Positions 21,219 through 30,356 of a stretch of DNA of 64,000 nt are shown one piece after another. The DNA lies in NCBI GenBank assembly GCA_020630335.1, contig JAHDBN010000010.1, positions 1 through 64,000 of the forward strand, given 5' to 3'. The notes below the pieces were generated by a model. The model saw nothing but the letters and a program-made list of their open reading frames with translations, had not been told where the DNA came from and made no database searches. Position 1 is the first letter of the stretch, and each line of letters begins with the position of its first letter. A program made the translations under genes and the position numbers. The DNA is from Bacteriovoracaceae bacterium. GTDB taxonomy: Bacteria; Bdellovibrionota; Bacteriovoracia; Bacteriovoracales; Bacteriovoracaceae.

Positions 21219-22676
21219 CTAATTCTCCATGCAATCAGCAACAGATAACTGAAATTCTAATTCTTCTTTTCTGTTCTGAAGATCTTCTAATAAAAAAATA
21301 GTTGGCAGGCCATCTTTATTAACATGTAAAAAATTAATAGTTGAATTAATATTAGAAAAATCAATAGATGGTTTACCCAAAGCAGCAGCTGTAGTTCCAA
21401 GGTTCGGAATCATATTTTGATTTGATCTAAAAGTTCCGCCATGACAACCATTGCAAGTATTGAGAGAAAATCTGTACTTCGCAAAAGATCTCTCCGCGGC
21501 TGGAGAGAGTGCTGAAATAGAAGCATTATTATTTAATAATGTTCCCCAGCTTGTATTCCTAACGTAATCATTTTGCCACGCTTCTAGTTTAGAAGGCAAA
21601 TTATAATCTTTTGAATCATCTTTTATAAAAGAAAAGTTTGAAGTAAAAAAGTTAATAAGCTCTGTTGGCCCTGGATTTACTAAGCCTTGATTTTTAATTT
21701 CAGCAGAGAAATCATTAGAAAAGTTATCTTTAGGAGTTAAAGGCATTCTATGTCTTTCTAATTTTCCACTACTGCCTAGACGATACTCAAATAAACTCCA
21801 ATCTTGTCCAACAGGATTTGCCGAGGCAGGTGTATTAGGATTTAAGAAATCATTGACTCTTAACTGCCCAAGAGCACTGCCATTTCTCCATTTACTAGTA
21901 GGATAATCAGCGATCGCGACTCGTCTTAAAACATTTCTCAAATGATTTTTAAAATCATCACCATTCAAGCAGTGTAATTTGGAAACAAATCTTAACCAGT
22001 GAATTCTTTTAAAACTTCCAATTGCTTGTCCTTGAAGAGTGGCAGGTTCTAAAGGAAGTTTATACTCTAAAATAATATGATTTTTTTTATCACCTAATGA
22101 TGCTTGACTTTGAGACGCTGGATGAAATTTATAAATAAATCTGAATTCTCCAGCATGTAATAAGTTTCCAGAAGCATCATTTTCAATTAATTCAGGTCTA
22201 AATAGCAAGGCTATTAATTGATAGGGCGAACCACTTGCTTGAAATTGCCCACCACTTTGAGGCCAATTATTTACAATCTCATTTTTAGAAAAATTTCTTG
22301 CTCTTAGATCATTCACCTCTCCAGGCACTGCCTTTCCACTAGGAATGGCACTTAATCCATAACCGTCTGTATAACTTCTTACAAATTGATCAAAGCTTAA
22401 ATTCGCTGGCTTCATAGCACTCATTAATTTATGAAAACCAAACTCACCTTCTAGCTCATCCATTAAAGACTGATCGTTAAGAAATAAAACTTTTCCTTGA
22501 TTAATATTAACAGCGGAACCATTCGCTCCACACAAACAACTCTCTTTTAAAGGAGCAATTAATCCCTCGTCTACAAAAAGAGGAAGATTAGAATCTCCGG
22601 CTTCGACATCTGCTGATTCTGGAATCAGACAGGAAGATAGAAGAAAAAAGAATGACAAAATGATTATTGTTTTCAT
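21219..22676 (-). CDS. Lipoprotein with a single c-type haem motif
   Basis: 485 residues. Lipobox Cys16 (LLSSC) anchors it in the envelope. A CxxCH haem attachment site sits at NTCNGCHGG, about 70 residues from the C-terminus. The remainder is an unrecognised, mostly beta/coil domain with two further early cysteines (SCLCGANG). A lone CxxCH late in a large lipoprotein recalls uncharacterised predicted cytochromes of myxobacteria and bdellovibrios. A redox role is plausible but the partner is unknown. It is cotranscribed with the small exported protein gene 3 bp downstream. Confidence 0.75.
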   Translation of the reverse strand: MKTIIILSFFFLLSSCLIPESADVEAGDSNLPLFVDEGLIAPLKESCLCGANGSAVNINQGKVLFLNDQSLMDELEGEFGFHKLMSAMKPANLSFDQFVRSYTDGYGLSAIPSGKAVPGEVNDLRARNFSKNEIVNNWPQSGGQFQASGSPYQLIALLFRPELIENDASGNLLHAGEFRFIYKFHPASQSQASLGDKKNHIILEYKLPLEPATLQGQAIGSFKRIHWLRFVSKLHCLNGDDFKNHLRNVLRRVAIADYPTSKWRNGSALGQLRVNDFLNPNTPASANPVGQDWSLFEYRLGSSGKLERHRMPLTPKDNFSNDFSAEIKNQGLVNPGPTELINFFTSNFSFIKDDSKDYNLPSKLEAWQNDYVRNTSWGTLLNNNASISALSPAAERSFAKYRFSLNTCNGCHGGTFRSNQNMIPNLGTTAAALGKPSIDFSNINSTINFLHVNKDGLPTIFLLEDLQNRKEELEFQLSVADCMEN

Positions 22677-22800
22677 CTAAAATCTATTTTAATAGATAAA
22701 GATTATTTTCATTAAGGAAGGCAAGATTTGTCGTAATTCCCGACTGTTTTGATTTTATGTGAATTTTATTCTCATTTTCTTGAAAAAAAAGATCAAAACT

Positions 22801-22829
22801 AGATAATAATATTTCAATTATTATTATCT
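22801..22829 (+). promoter_or_regulatory. AT-rich hairpin in the leader of the OmpA-like lipoprotein gene
   Basis: AGATAATAATA and TATTATTATCT form a perfect 11-bp stem with a 7-nt loop ending a few bases before the AAGGAG ribosome site. It could protect the mRNA 5' end, act as an RNA thermometer-like stem, or be a DNA operator. Confidence 0.6.
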
Positions 22830-22845
22830 ACTAAGGAGATAGGAA

Positions 22846-23502
22846 ATGAAAAATTTATTAATTGCCATTGTTATTGGTGGACTTTTTGGATGTGCCACAA
22901 ACCCAGATGGAACTTTAAAAAGCAAAACAGGAATGGGAGCCGGGATTGGAGCAGCCGCTGGAGCTGCCATAGGTAGTATTTTTGCTAAAAAAGGAAAAAA
23001 AACCAAAGGAACACTAATCGGAGCTGGAATCGGTGGACTTCTTGGTGGTGGAGTTGGACTAATTTTAGATAAAAGAAAAAAAGAATTAGAACAAGTTGCT
23101 GAAACTGAAGTGACTCCTGAAGGTGAGTTAAAAACAAAAATCAAAGGTGACGTTACTTTTGCTACAAATAGTTCCACAGTTAATGGAATGGGAAATGAAA
23201 AGATAAGGCAATTAGCTGCGATTCTATCAAAATATCCAAATGATAAGATTGAAGTTACTGGACACACAGATAGCCAAGGATCAAATTCTTGGAACCAACA
23301 ACTGTCTGCTCAAAGAGCTGCATCTGTAAAAAACTTATTAGTAAGTAATGGTGTTATGCCTTCAAATATAACAACAATGGGTTACGGCCCAGCTGTTCCT
23401 GTGGCTGACAATTCAACAGCAGATGGAAGATCAATGAATAGAAGAGTTGAAATTAATATTGAGGTAGCTGAAGTAGAAGCTGAAAAAGCAAAAATGCAAT
23501 AA
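22846..23502 (+). CDS. OmpA-family peptidoglycan-binding lipoprotein with glycine zipper
   Basis: 218 residues. Lipobox Cys16 (LFGC) is followed by a glycine-zipper segment (about 28-75: GMGAGIGAAAGAAIGS and GAGIGGLLGGGVG). An OmpA/Pal-type domain follows: DVTFATNSSTVNGMG, then IEVTGHTDSQGSNSWNQQLS..RA and NRRVEI. The TGHTD and NRRVEI motifs bind meso-diaminopimelate of peptidoglycan, so it probably links the outer membrane to the wall. A monocistronic unit is suggested by the leader hairpin and the strong terminator. Confidence 0.9.
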   Translation: MKNLLIAIVIGGLFGCATNPDGTLKSKTGMGAGIGAAAGAAIGSIFAKKGKKTKGTLIGAGIGGLLGGGVGLILDKRKKELEQVAETEVTPEGELKTKIKGDVTFATNSSTVNGMGNEKIRQLAAILSKYPNDKIEVTGHTDSQGSNSWNQQLSAQRAASVKNLLVSNGVMPSNITTMGYGPAVPVADNSTADGRSMNRRVEINIEVAEVEAEKAKMQ

Positions 23503-23517
23503 GGTTTTTTTAAATAC

Positions 23518-23551
23518 AAGAGAAAAGAAAGTTCATACTTTCTTTTCTCTT
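23518..23551. terminator. Bidirectional terminator
   Basis: AAGAGAAAAGAAAGT and ACTTTCTTTTCTCTT form a perfect 15-bp stem with a 4-nt loop between convergent genes. It overlaps the stop codon of the HTTM gene on the minus strand. Confidence 0.75.
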
Positions 23552-24977
23552 AATAACAATTTCCACTCCAGTCAATTCTACTTTCAATGTCTTCTTCTTC
23601 ATCTCCGTAAAGAGTTACTTTTTGTCTATAGCGAATAATTTGAAAGTTTTTCAATCTATTTTTTTCATTATTAAATCTTCTACAATGATAAAAAACAAAT
23701 TCCTGTAAGGCCTGTTCATCATCAGAAATAACACTTAAGAATTTTTTCATTAAAGAGTTACTCCAAGTTAAAGTTTTATAGTCTAATTTTTTTGCACTAC
23801 CCTTATAACCATAATCCATAAGATCTTTTTTAAATCCATCTTGAAACTCTCCAGGCATACTTAACCATTCATTATGAGAATAAGGAAAAGGAGCAAACAT
23901 ATTCCATCTTTGATAGAGATGAAACAACCTTGTAGAATTTTTTAAGACATTGATCTCTGGAACTTTTTTAGGATATAACTCCTGGAGATTCCAATAGAAA
24001 ATACTTAAGATGCTAAGAAGAGCAAGGCCATTACTTAATATTTTTATAAAAGTGGATTTTCTTCCTACACTATCCTTAATAGATAATGTTTTTGACCAAA
24101 ACTTCAAACGCTTATTTATAATGATTAATATTCTATTCTCACCTAGTCTTTCCCAAAATTCTGAAGGTAATAAAGCAACCCACATAGCAAGACAAAAGAA
24201 TGCAAAATCTCCTAAAGTCATAAAAATGATCAAGCCTAAATGAAAACTTAAACCGATGAACACTGAAATGAATCTTAAATAATGAGAATACTTAAAGGCT
24301 AAAAAGCCAAATAACAAAAAGGTACCACAAATAAACTCTCCAATAATTGTAAACCCCGTCAAAACTTTTAGTATAACCGGAAATTCTCTTAAGAGTGCTC
24401 CCATATAAGAGACGAAGTTATCAATTCCTAAAGCATACTCAGTGGCCGTAAAATCACTTCGCCATTCAGGAGAATCTTTATAAAGAACAGTGGTCAAATA
24501 AATCAAGCTTACTTGGATAAAGTATCCAAAAGTCCAGAATGAAAGTTCTTTATCTTTTTTAAATGCATCTAAATTACCACTAATTGGTAGAAACATCATA
24601 AAGAACAAATAAATTCTTAGAACATCATCTCCCCCATTTAAAACCCACCAGTTTCTATCGTGAAGAGAAACTGTAAAGATCCATAAAAGAAAGGTAACTA
24701 ATTTAGTTTTGTAACCAACGATAAAAGCTACTGCCAAGAAAAAATAAACAAAGAAAAACAGGTAAGTAAAAGACGAGCTACCATTAATTAGTAATAAAGA
24801 ATAACTCCAACTATGGGCCATCTCACTAATAAAAAAATCTCTAGATAAAACACCTTCATCTGTATAAAACATCTCGATATAAGGCAGTCGATGAAGTAAA
24901 TCATAAATAATAAAAAATCCCATTAGAACACGACTAAGCACTAAAGATCTTCTATCTAGATAAAAGTATTTTAACAT
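23550..24977 (-). CDS. HTTM-domain multipass membrane protein
   Basis: 475 residues with about eight to ten hydrophobic segments. The N-terminus (LVLSRVLMGFFIIYDLLHRL, then YTDEGVLSRDFF) matches the opening of HTTM proteins, the membrane domain shared with vitamin-K-dependent gamma-carboxylase. The C-terminal 130 residues are soluble, with LYQRWNMFAPFPYSHNEW, a conserved family feature. No enzymatic role is established for bacterial stand-alone members. Its stop codon lies in the shared bidirectional hairpin. Confidence 0.8.
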   Translation of the reverse strand: MLKYFYLDRRSLVLSRVLMGFFIIYDLLHRLPYIEMFYTDEGVLSRDFFISEMAHSWSYSLLLINGSSSFTYLFFFVYFFLAVAFIVGYKTKLVTFLLWIFTVSLHDRNWWVLNGGDDVLRIYLFFMMFLPISGNLDAFKKDKELSFWTFGYFIQVSLIYLTTVLYKDSPEWRSDFTATEYALGIDNFVSYMGALLREFPVILKVLTGFTIIGEFICGTFLLFGFLAFKYSHYLRFISVFIGLSFHLGLIIFMTLGDFAFFCLAMWVALLPSEFWERLGENRILIIINKRLKFWSKTLSIKDSVGRKSTFIKILSNGLALLSILSIFYWNLQELYPKKVPEINVLKNSTRLFHLYQRWNMFAPFPYSHNEWLSMPGEFQDGFKKDLMDYGYKGSAKKLDYKTLTWSNSLMKKFLSVISDDEQALQEFVFYHCRRFNNEKNRLKNFQIIRYRQKVTLYGDEEEDIESRIDWSGNCY

Positions 24978-25000
24978 AATGTTAGTATAGAGCGATTTCT

Positions 25001-25468
25001 CTAGAATGGAACTACTGCAGAAGGAGAAACTTGTAATTCTTTTAAAGGAATTAGTAATTGCTTCTTATATTTTCTGTTTGCAGGTAAAGGAGCGATTTTT
25101 TGATCTTTATTAAGATACATCGCAGCTTCAAAAGCAGGAGTAGCAAAATTTTTATTAATGACAAAATCTTTTTGTTCATGAACAACAAATAAAACATAAT
25201 TAGCAGCAAATGAGCGAGCTATTCTTCTCGAAAAATTCATTTCTTTAATTACTAGATCTGGATTCGTGATTAATCTAGAGTGGATTTTAGTAATAACAGC
25301 ATTAATAACTTTCTTCTTGGAAAGAGCCGTAGACTTGGCAGAGACAAGATAAGCTGAGAAATTCATATCTTTAAAGTTATCTAACCCTCTAGCCGTAATG
25401 TTCGGGATTTTAATGTCTTGAGCAAAAGCTAAGTTGATAAAAAATAGTAACGTTAAAATATATTTCAT
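25001..25468 (-). CDS. Small exported protein
   Basis: 155 residues from the ATG at 25468, which is preceded by GGAG; an in-frame TTG four codons upstream is unlikely. The signal peptide ends LINLAFAQ-type (FFINLAFAQ). The mature part is a short alpha/beta protein with no family I recognise. It follows the 686-residue exported protein gene by 15 bp, so the two are probably an operon with linked function. Confidence 0.65.
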   Translation of the reverse strand: MKYILTLLFFINLAFAQDIKIPNITARGLDNFKDMNFSAYLVSAKSTALSKKKVINAVITKIHSRLITNPDLVIKEMNFSRRIARSFAANYVLFVVHEQKDFVINKNFATPAFEAAMYLNKDQKIAPLPANRKYKKQLLIPLKELQVSPSAVVPF

Positions 25469-25483
25469 AGTTTTCTCCAAAAC

Positions 25484-27544
25484 TTATTTTACTAAATCAG
25501 TGTAAAACATAATTCTTCCAGAGTTGTCAATCCCTACGTCTTTATGTTTAAGTCTAATAACTCCTAACTCAGTAGGAATTGGAACTCTCTTAGCCATTTC
25601 TGTGCCAGATAGTGTTGTTGTGGCCTTAATTACAGCTTCTTTAATGCCCTTCGTAAGAGATCCTTTAAAAATCTTACCAATTAGTTTGTAAGCAGCAGAA
25701 TCTACTCCTATTGAATCCTGATCTAAGTCCCCAATCGAAATCTTATAAGTTCCATCACTATTAAGGCTTAAATCTATATTAATATTCATCTTTAAAAGCA
25801 CCCAATTTTTCACAAGAAAAGTCTTCATAATAAACTTCTTAAAGCCTCCCATTTCAACACTATTTCTGGGATACGCAATATTTACTTCAGCTTTTAACTG
25901 ATTATCCTGAATAAAAACTCTAGGCTCCTTACTCAATGTAAGCACACCATCTTCTTTAGTCTCTCCTACTAACACTTCATCAAAATATTTTCTAAGAAAA
26001 CTTAACTCTAAAACTTTATTAACTACTCCAATATCAAAACTAAGCGTTACATCATAATCATCAATTTTAGAATCATTACCATCATTATTACCTTCCCCTG
26101 CATAAGGGAATTTATGATTCTTAAGAGTTTGAGCTTTGTTAGTATCTCCTACGTTTCCATCAAACTTGATAAAAAATCGCTCTTGATGAGTACCTAAATC
26201 AGACATCGAAATATTCCATTCAAAACTACAAACCAGTTTTAATTTTCCATCTTCAGTAAAAAAACTAGCGTATTCTTCACTATCTTTATTTGAAAAAATA
26301 TTTTTATAAGTATCTTCAAAATAATAGCGAAAAGCTGGAGTTTGAAGAGCTAGATCACTCTCTGATAACTCAACTTCTGTTACAGACTCTCCAGTTTCAG
26401 GATCAATTAACTTTGTAGCAGCTTCATGGTATTGCCTTTTGCCTTCTTTATCTAAAATGAACTCTCCAGTCTTATAGTTTTCTTTTGCAGTTCTTAGTGA
26501 ACAGTCATGATTTAAATACGTTAAGTCCGCTGCTACAGCTGGCAGTAAATCTCCTGATTTAACTCCTGTAGCAAAAAAAGCATTCACACTTTCTTCAAAA
26601 TAACCTTGAGCAGATTCATCAAAAACTTTCTGCACTGTATCTTTAATGGCCTTAACTGTTTGAGCATACTCTTTGACTAAGTACTCATCGACTTGAACAG
26701 GAATGAAAGCAAGTAAATCATTTTTTAAAGCTTGGCTATCAAGCTTTGCTTGCTTGGTATCATAATCATCACTTTCTAAAGGAGCTCCATTTTTATAAAG
26801 CCAAATTTTATCGCCATCTAAACTTACCTCTATATCAGCAATAGATAAATCAAGAGGGATCTTGTGCTTATAATTTAAATTCAAAAGTATTTCAGCAACG
26901 TTTATATAGGGTTTTAACACTTCTACTTTAAAAACATCTCCATCTTTGTAAAAACCGATTTCAACTTTAAATTTGAGTGAGGTGGAATCTGAACTTGTAA
27001 AAATATTTAATTCATTTTGATCATATAGCGATAAGTACTTATTTTTAAGCTTTAGCCCTTTCATATAAAAATTGAGGTTTGATGCCTCCACAACTGCATC
27101 TAAAGAAAATAAGAAATCTTTTTTTGAAAAAGAAAATTTATCTGAATATTTACTATTTGCTTTAAAGCTCGCTTTATCCCACTGAGCTTGAAAAATCATA
27201 CTATCAAGGGATAATTGAGAAGACTTTTTGTTAATAAGTCTTAAAAATCTATTATTAAGCCTTGTTAACATTTTGCTTTTCATTTTCTCTAGAGTTTTAG
27301 CTCCTGGTATCTGTTCTTTATAAATATCTGGAAATTGAAACTCAGTAACATAATCCATTCTTTCTATATATCCAGGATTCACCCCTATATTCTCTTCAAT
27401 AATACTCATAATATTTTCTTCAAAATATTTAATCCCATCTTGACTAAAATACACTCGGATACTGTCCTTAATAGGATCATTTTGTTTGTCTTGAGAAAAT
27501 AATAGTGAAGATAAAATGAGTATAAAAAGAGTAATATTTTTCAT
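25484..27544 (-). CDS. Large exported protein of unknown function
   Basis: 686 residues with a signal peptide (LFILILSSLLFS). No motif I recognise. The protein is rich in amphipathic beta-strands (for example FKVEVLKPYINVAEILLNLN) with long helices around residues 260-330, and ends in a positively charged tail with RVPIPTELGVIRLKHKDVGI. The overall look recalls lipid-binding TULIP-like or other elongated periplasmic folds, but this is an impression only. Operon with the small exported protein downstream. It is divergent from cdd. Confidence 0.6.
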   Translation of the reverse strand: MKNITLFILILSSLLFSQDKQNDPIKDSIRVYFSQDGIKYFEENIMSIIEENIGVNPGYIERMDYVTEFQFPDIYKEQIPGAKTLEKMKSKMLTRLNNRFLRLINKKSSQLSLDSMIFQAQWDKASFKANSKYSDKFSFSKKDFLFSLDAVVEASNLNFYMKGLKLKNKYLSLYDQNELNIFTSSDSTSLKFKVEIGFYKDGDVFKVEVLKPYINVAEILLNLNYKHKIPLDLSIADIEVSLDGDKIWLYKNGAPLESDDYDTKQAKLDSQALKNDLLAFIPVQVDEYLVKEYAQTVKAIKDTVQKVFDESAQGYFEESVNAFFATGVKSGDLLPAVAADLTYLNHDCSLRTAKENYKTGEFILDKEGKRQYHEAATKLIDPETGESVTEVELSESDLALQTPAFRYYFEDTYKNIFSNKDSEEYASFFTEDGKLKLVCSFEWNISMSDLGTHQERFFIKFDGNVGDTNKAQTLKNHKFPYAGEGNNDGNDSKIDDYDVTLSFDIGVVNKVLELSFLRKYFDEVLVGETKEDGVLTLSKEPRVFIQDNQLKAEVNIAYPRNSVEMGGFKKFIMKTFLVKNWVLLKMNINIDLSLNSDGTYKISIGDLDQDSIGVDSAAYKLIGKIFKGSLTKGIKEAVIKATTTLSGTEMAKRVPIPTELGVIRLKHKDVGIDNSGRIMFYTDLVK

Positions 27545-27608
27545 GCGCTCAGTATATCTCTTAACACTCTGAAGAAATGAGAATATGTAAATTTAACTTT
27601 CTTCCCTA

Positions 27609-27633
27609 AAACTGTCTAAATTCTAGACAGTTT
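27609..27633. promoter_or_regulatory. Perfect palindrome upstream of cdd
   Basis: AAACTGTCTA-AATTC-TAGACAGTTT is a 10-bp inverted repeat with a 5-bp spacer in the divergent gap, about 50 bp before the cdd start. The two-half-site geometry suits a dimeric repressor or activator. Confidence 0.6.
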
Positions 27634-27681
27634 CCTTGAGATATGATTAACTGAGGAACTTTCACTTAAGGATAAGTACTA

Positions 27682-28080
27682 ATGGACTTAAAAACTGAGT
27701 TATTCAAAGCTGCCAAAGAAGCTAGGGAGAAATCTTACTCTCCATACTCTAAATTTAAAGTTGGCTCAGCAATTAAATTCAAAGAAAGCTCGGAGATATT
27801 CAAAGGCTGCAATATTGAAAATGCAAGTTTTGGAGGAACGATTTGCGCCGAAAGAATCGCTATTCTAAAAGGAATATCAGACCTAGGGAAGCTTACCCTT
27901 GAAGCAATTATGGTCGTTACGGATTCTCCTGAAGGCGATCCTCCATGTGGGCTTTGCTTGCAAACAATGTCTGAATTTTCAGATGAGAGCACTATGGTTT
28001 ATCTAGCTAATTGCTCAGAAATCAAGCAAGAATTTACACAAAAGCAATTGCTTCCAAATTCATTTATTCTATCTAAGTAG
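27682..28080 (+). CDS. cdd: Cytidine deaminase
   Basis: 132 residues, the size of tetrameric bacterial/eukaryotic-type cytidine deaminases. It hydrolyses cytidine and deoxycytidine to uridine nucleosides for pyrimidine salvage. Substrate loop YSKFKVGSA is followed by the zinc and proton-shuttle motif TICAERIAI (Cys, Glu) and the second zinc pair PPCGLCLQ. The start follows AAGGATAA. A palindrome in the upstream gap may be its operator. The last 8 bp overlap the convergent gene. Confidence 0.93.
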   Translation: MDLKTELFKAAKEAREKSYSPYSKFKVGSAIKFKESSEIFKGCNIENASFGGTICAERIAILKGISDLGKLTLEAIMVVTDSPEGDPPCGLCLQTMSEFSDESTMVYLANCSEIKQEFTQKQLLPNSFILSK

Positions 28081-28522
28081 TCTGTTTCGTTTCATTACAA
28101 CCATCAAGCTTTTCACTAAGATCTAGATAAAAACCAGTTGGCGATTTCAGTAATCCTTCTTTTTGTGAAAGATAAATAACATCAGGAAAATTATAACATC
28201 TTTCAAACCCAGTTTTACTTTTTGATTTTTCAGATAAGAACCAAGTACCAAGAGATTCCTTATAAGATCCTTTTTTATATGAAACTTGATCAATCAGTGT
28301 CTCACCGTCTTCAGAGTAAAGATTAAGAGTTACTCCATGTAAACTCCACTTGTAATATTCTTTTTTCTTAATAAACTGCTTAACATCTAAACTCACTTTG
28401 TTAGAAAAATTCGAGCTAAAATATAAAGTACCACTTTTCATTCGGACTTTATAGTTAGGAAGGCCGCTCTCTTGCGAGACGGCCTGCAAAGTTATTAATA
28501 AAAAAAGTAATCTAAACATCAT
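28073..28522 (-). CDS. Small exported protein of unknown function
   Basis: 149 residues. A signal peptide (MMFRLLFLLITLQAVSQ) precedes a beta-rich mature domain with two cysteines (ERCYNFPD, LDGCNET). I do not recognise the family. It lies 5 bp after the 442-residue exported protein gene and is probably in the same operon. Confidence 0.6.
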   Translation of the reverse strand: MMFRLLFLLITLQAVSQESGLPNYKVRMKSGTLYFSSNFSNKVSLDVKQFIKKKEYYKWSLHGVTLNLYSEDGETLIDQVSYKKGSYKESLGTWFLSEKSKSKTGFERCYNFPDVIYLSQKEGLLKSPTGFYLDLSEKLDGCNETKQTT

Positions 28523-28527
28523 GATAT

Positions 28528-29856
28528 TTATCTATTCAATTCATCTAACTTATTTTGTAGATCAGCTTGTGGGAATAAACCATTATAAGTTCCACTAGCT
28601 TTGTAAACCGGTGCTCCATTTCTAGTAAATCTAGTAGGTAATAATGTTTTTAAATCTTGAATCGGATTTGAAAGAAAAGCTGATACATTTGTTAATATAG
28701 ATACTGACTTACCAGTACTATTAGTCCCTATTTTAACTTTTGAAGGACCAGAAATACTATTCAATACTTCTCTAATTGCATCTTCTGAATCTAAATCTAA
28801 GCATAAAGATGTTAATGAAGCATACCCAGATCTTAATCTATCGTTACATAAAACATCTCTTAAATCAGCAAGATCTAGAGCATCTTCTAGCGTATCTGAT
28901 ACAGAAACTACTATTTCAGATAATTCATGATCTGTATTTAATGTTAAAAATCCTGAGTGCTTTTTTATCAAGGCAACAGCGTTCTTAGGGCTTAATGTAC
29001 CTGCTCTATCCATCAATTCAGCTGTCGCATAAAGGCTATCAGCTTGTTCAATATTATAAGCTGTAGCAATTCTCATTGAGTTTAACATTGTACTAAGGGC
29101 TCCTTTTAATACTTTAAAATCTACTAAAGAGAGCTTATAAAGTTTCGCTTTTTTGCTTTCAGTTGAAGTGCCCTTGTAAGAATAATCATAACAATGATAA
29201 TCATACGACCCATCATTATTCTGAGTTGAATAACACTCTTGATAATAATAACCTGGACTCGAACCTGAAAAAGTATATTTTGCTTCAATGTTTTCAGGAG
29301 CAATTAAAGTAACATCTGCCTTAATATCGCCAAGCAATGAAATCGCCTCTTTAAATGAAACCATTAGATTATTTTTAATAAATCCTGAAACTGCTGCTTT
29401 TTTCTTAAGTTCTTTAATATGAGATGGTAAATTAAAGGCCATATCTATGGCTTCAGGATACTTTGTGCTCAAAATCTCTTTTTTTAACTTCTGAGCATCT
29501 TCAACTTTCATGTGATTTTTAGCATGAGCATAGAAACCTTTAAAATTTAAACTTATTTTTGTAATTGCACTATAAAACTTAGCTTTATCATTCGTAGGAT
29601 CCAAAACTAACGCTTCAGCTAAAATTCCTGCAGCTAATTCCATATTCTGAGGGTTTTCAATTAAAATTTCAGCTATTCTAACTTTTCTAGCAGCTTGTGC
29701 TTTATCAGTATCAATTTTTAATCTCTTAGAAGTAATATTTAATTTAGACTTAATTTTTAAGCTTTTTATTGCCTTTAAGTCTTTTAATGTGCTCGTCTTT
29801 GCCTGTACAGACATGCCTATAAAAGCCATACCTAGCATAATTATTGTTTTTCTCAT
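28528..29856 (-). CDS. Exported TPR-like protein of unknown function
   Basis: 442 residues; the signal peptide ends VQAK. The region ENPQNMELAAGILAEALVLDPTNDKAKFYSAI resembles one or two tetratricopeptide helices. A small loop with YQECYSTQNNDGSYDYHCYD could form a disulfide. The remainder is helical, ending with VYKASGTYNGLFPQADLQNKLDEL. Similar uncharacterised TPR-containing secreted proteins are common in bdellovibrios and deltaproteobacteria. GGAGACGGA precedes the ATG. The gene heads an operon with the small exported protein. Confidence 0.55.
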   Translation of the reverse strand: MRKTIIMLGMAFIGMSVQAKTSTLKDLKAIKSLKIKSKLNITSKRLKIDTDKAQAARKVRIAEILIENPQNMELAAGILAEALVLDPTNDKAKFYSAITKISLNFKGFYAHAKNHMKVEDAQKLKKEILSTKYPEAIDMAFNLPSHIKELKKKAAVSGFIKNNLMVSFKEAISLLGDIKADVTLIAPENIEAKYTFSGSSPGYYYQECYSTQNNDGSYDYHCYDYSYKGTSTESKKAKLYKLSLVDFKVLKGALSTMLNSMRIATAYNIEQADSLYATAELMDRAGTLSPKNAVALIKKHSGFLTLNTDHELSEIVVSVSDTLEDALDLADLRDVLCNDRLRSGYASLTSLCLDLDSEDAIREVLNSISGPSKVKIGTNSTGKSVSILTNVSAFLSNPIQDLKTLLPTRFTRNGAPVYKASGTYNGLFPQADLQNKLDELNR

Positions 29857-29965
29857 TCCGTCTCCTTATTGTGTGAAATTTAGATTTATATAAAATTAAC
29901 ACGAAAGAAGTTCGTCATAGATTAAGTATGTAAATTTAGAAAAAAGTGACTAAAAACTAGGCAAG

Positions 29966-30286
29966 TTAAATATATCTCCCGGATTCACGAAGCTCTTTCG
30001 TAAATGCTTTAAATTCCTTTTTCTTATCCTCTGGAGTATCTTGCCAATCTATCTCGTGAATAGCTCCATAAATAGCATAAAGATAAATAGCATTTACACA
30101 TTTTGCACTTTTATTAAGAGCTAATCTGCCATCAAGCATCTTTAAAAAAGACTTCCTCGCACCCATTTTGATAATTTGCTCAGCATAAAAAATACCAGCA
30201 GTATTAAAATCTTCTTCACATTTAGGTCCAAGATTCATCATCTCGGAGACTGATTTCTTAGCACTCATACTAAGAGATTTAAGCAT
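29966..30286 (-). CDS. Stand-alone TfoX C-terminal-domain protein
   Basis: 106 residues. The segment MMNLGPKCEEDFNTAGIFYA, then IIKMGARKSFLKML, a run ending AIYLYAIYGAIHEIDW and the helix SPEDKKKEF-type (TPEDKKKEFKAF) matches the TfoX C-terminal domain (LGP...L...GI.....L...GA...Y.......N..LLYAL.GA..G..W..L). The N-terminal TfoX half is absent, as in other single-domain members. The function of such short forms is not established. The ATG at 30268 is an alternative start. Confidence 0.75.
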   Translation of the reverse strand: MLKSLSMSAKKSVSEMMNLGPKCEEDFNTAGIFYAEQIIKMGARKSFLKMLDGRLALNKSAKCVNAIYLYAIYGAIHEIDWQDTPEDKKKEFKAFTKELRESGRYI

Positions 30287-30356
30287 TAGTAAGAACTTTT
30301 TACAATATTCAATCTCTTTTTAAACGCTTCGGCTCAAAAATATGCTATGTAATGTC

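Noticed and set aside
22824-23267. Minus-strand Pro/Ser-rich frame
   Set aside because: Antisense of the glycine-zipper/OmpA coding region.
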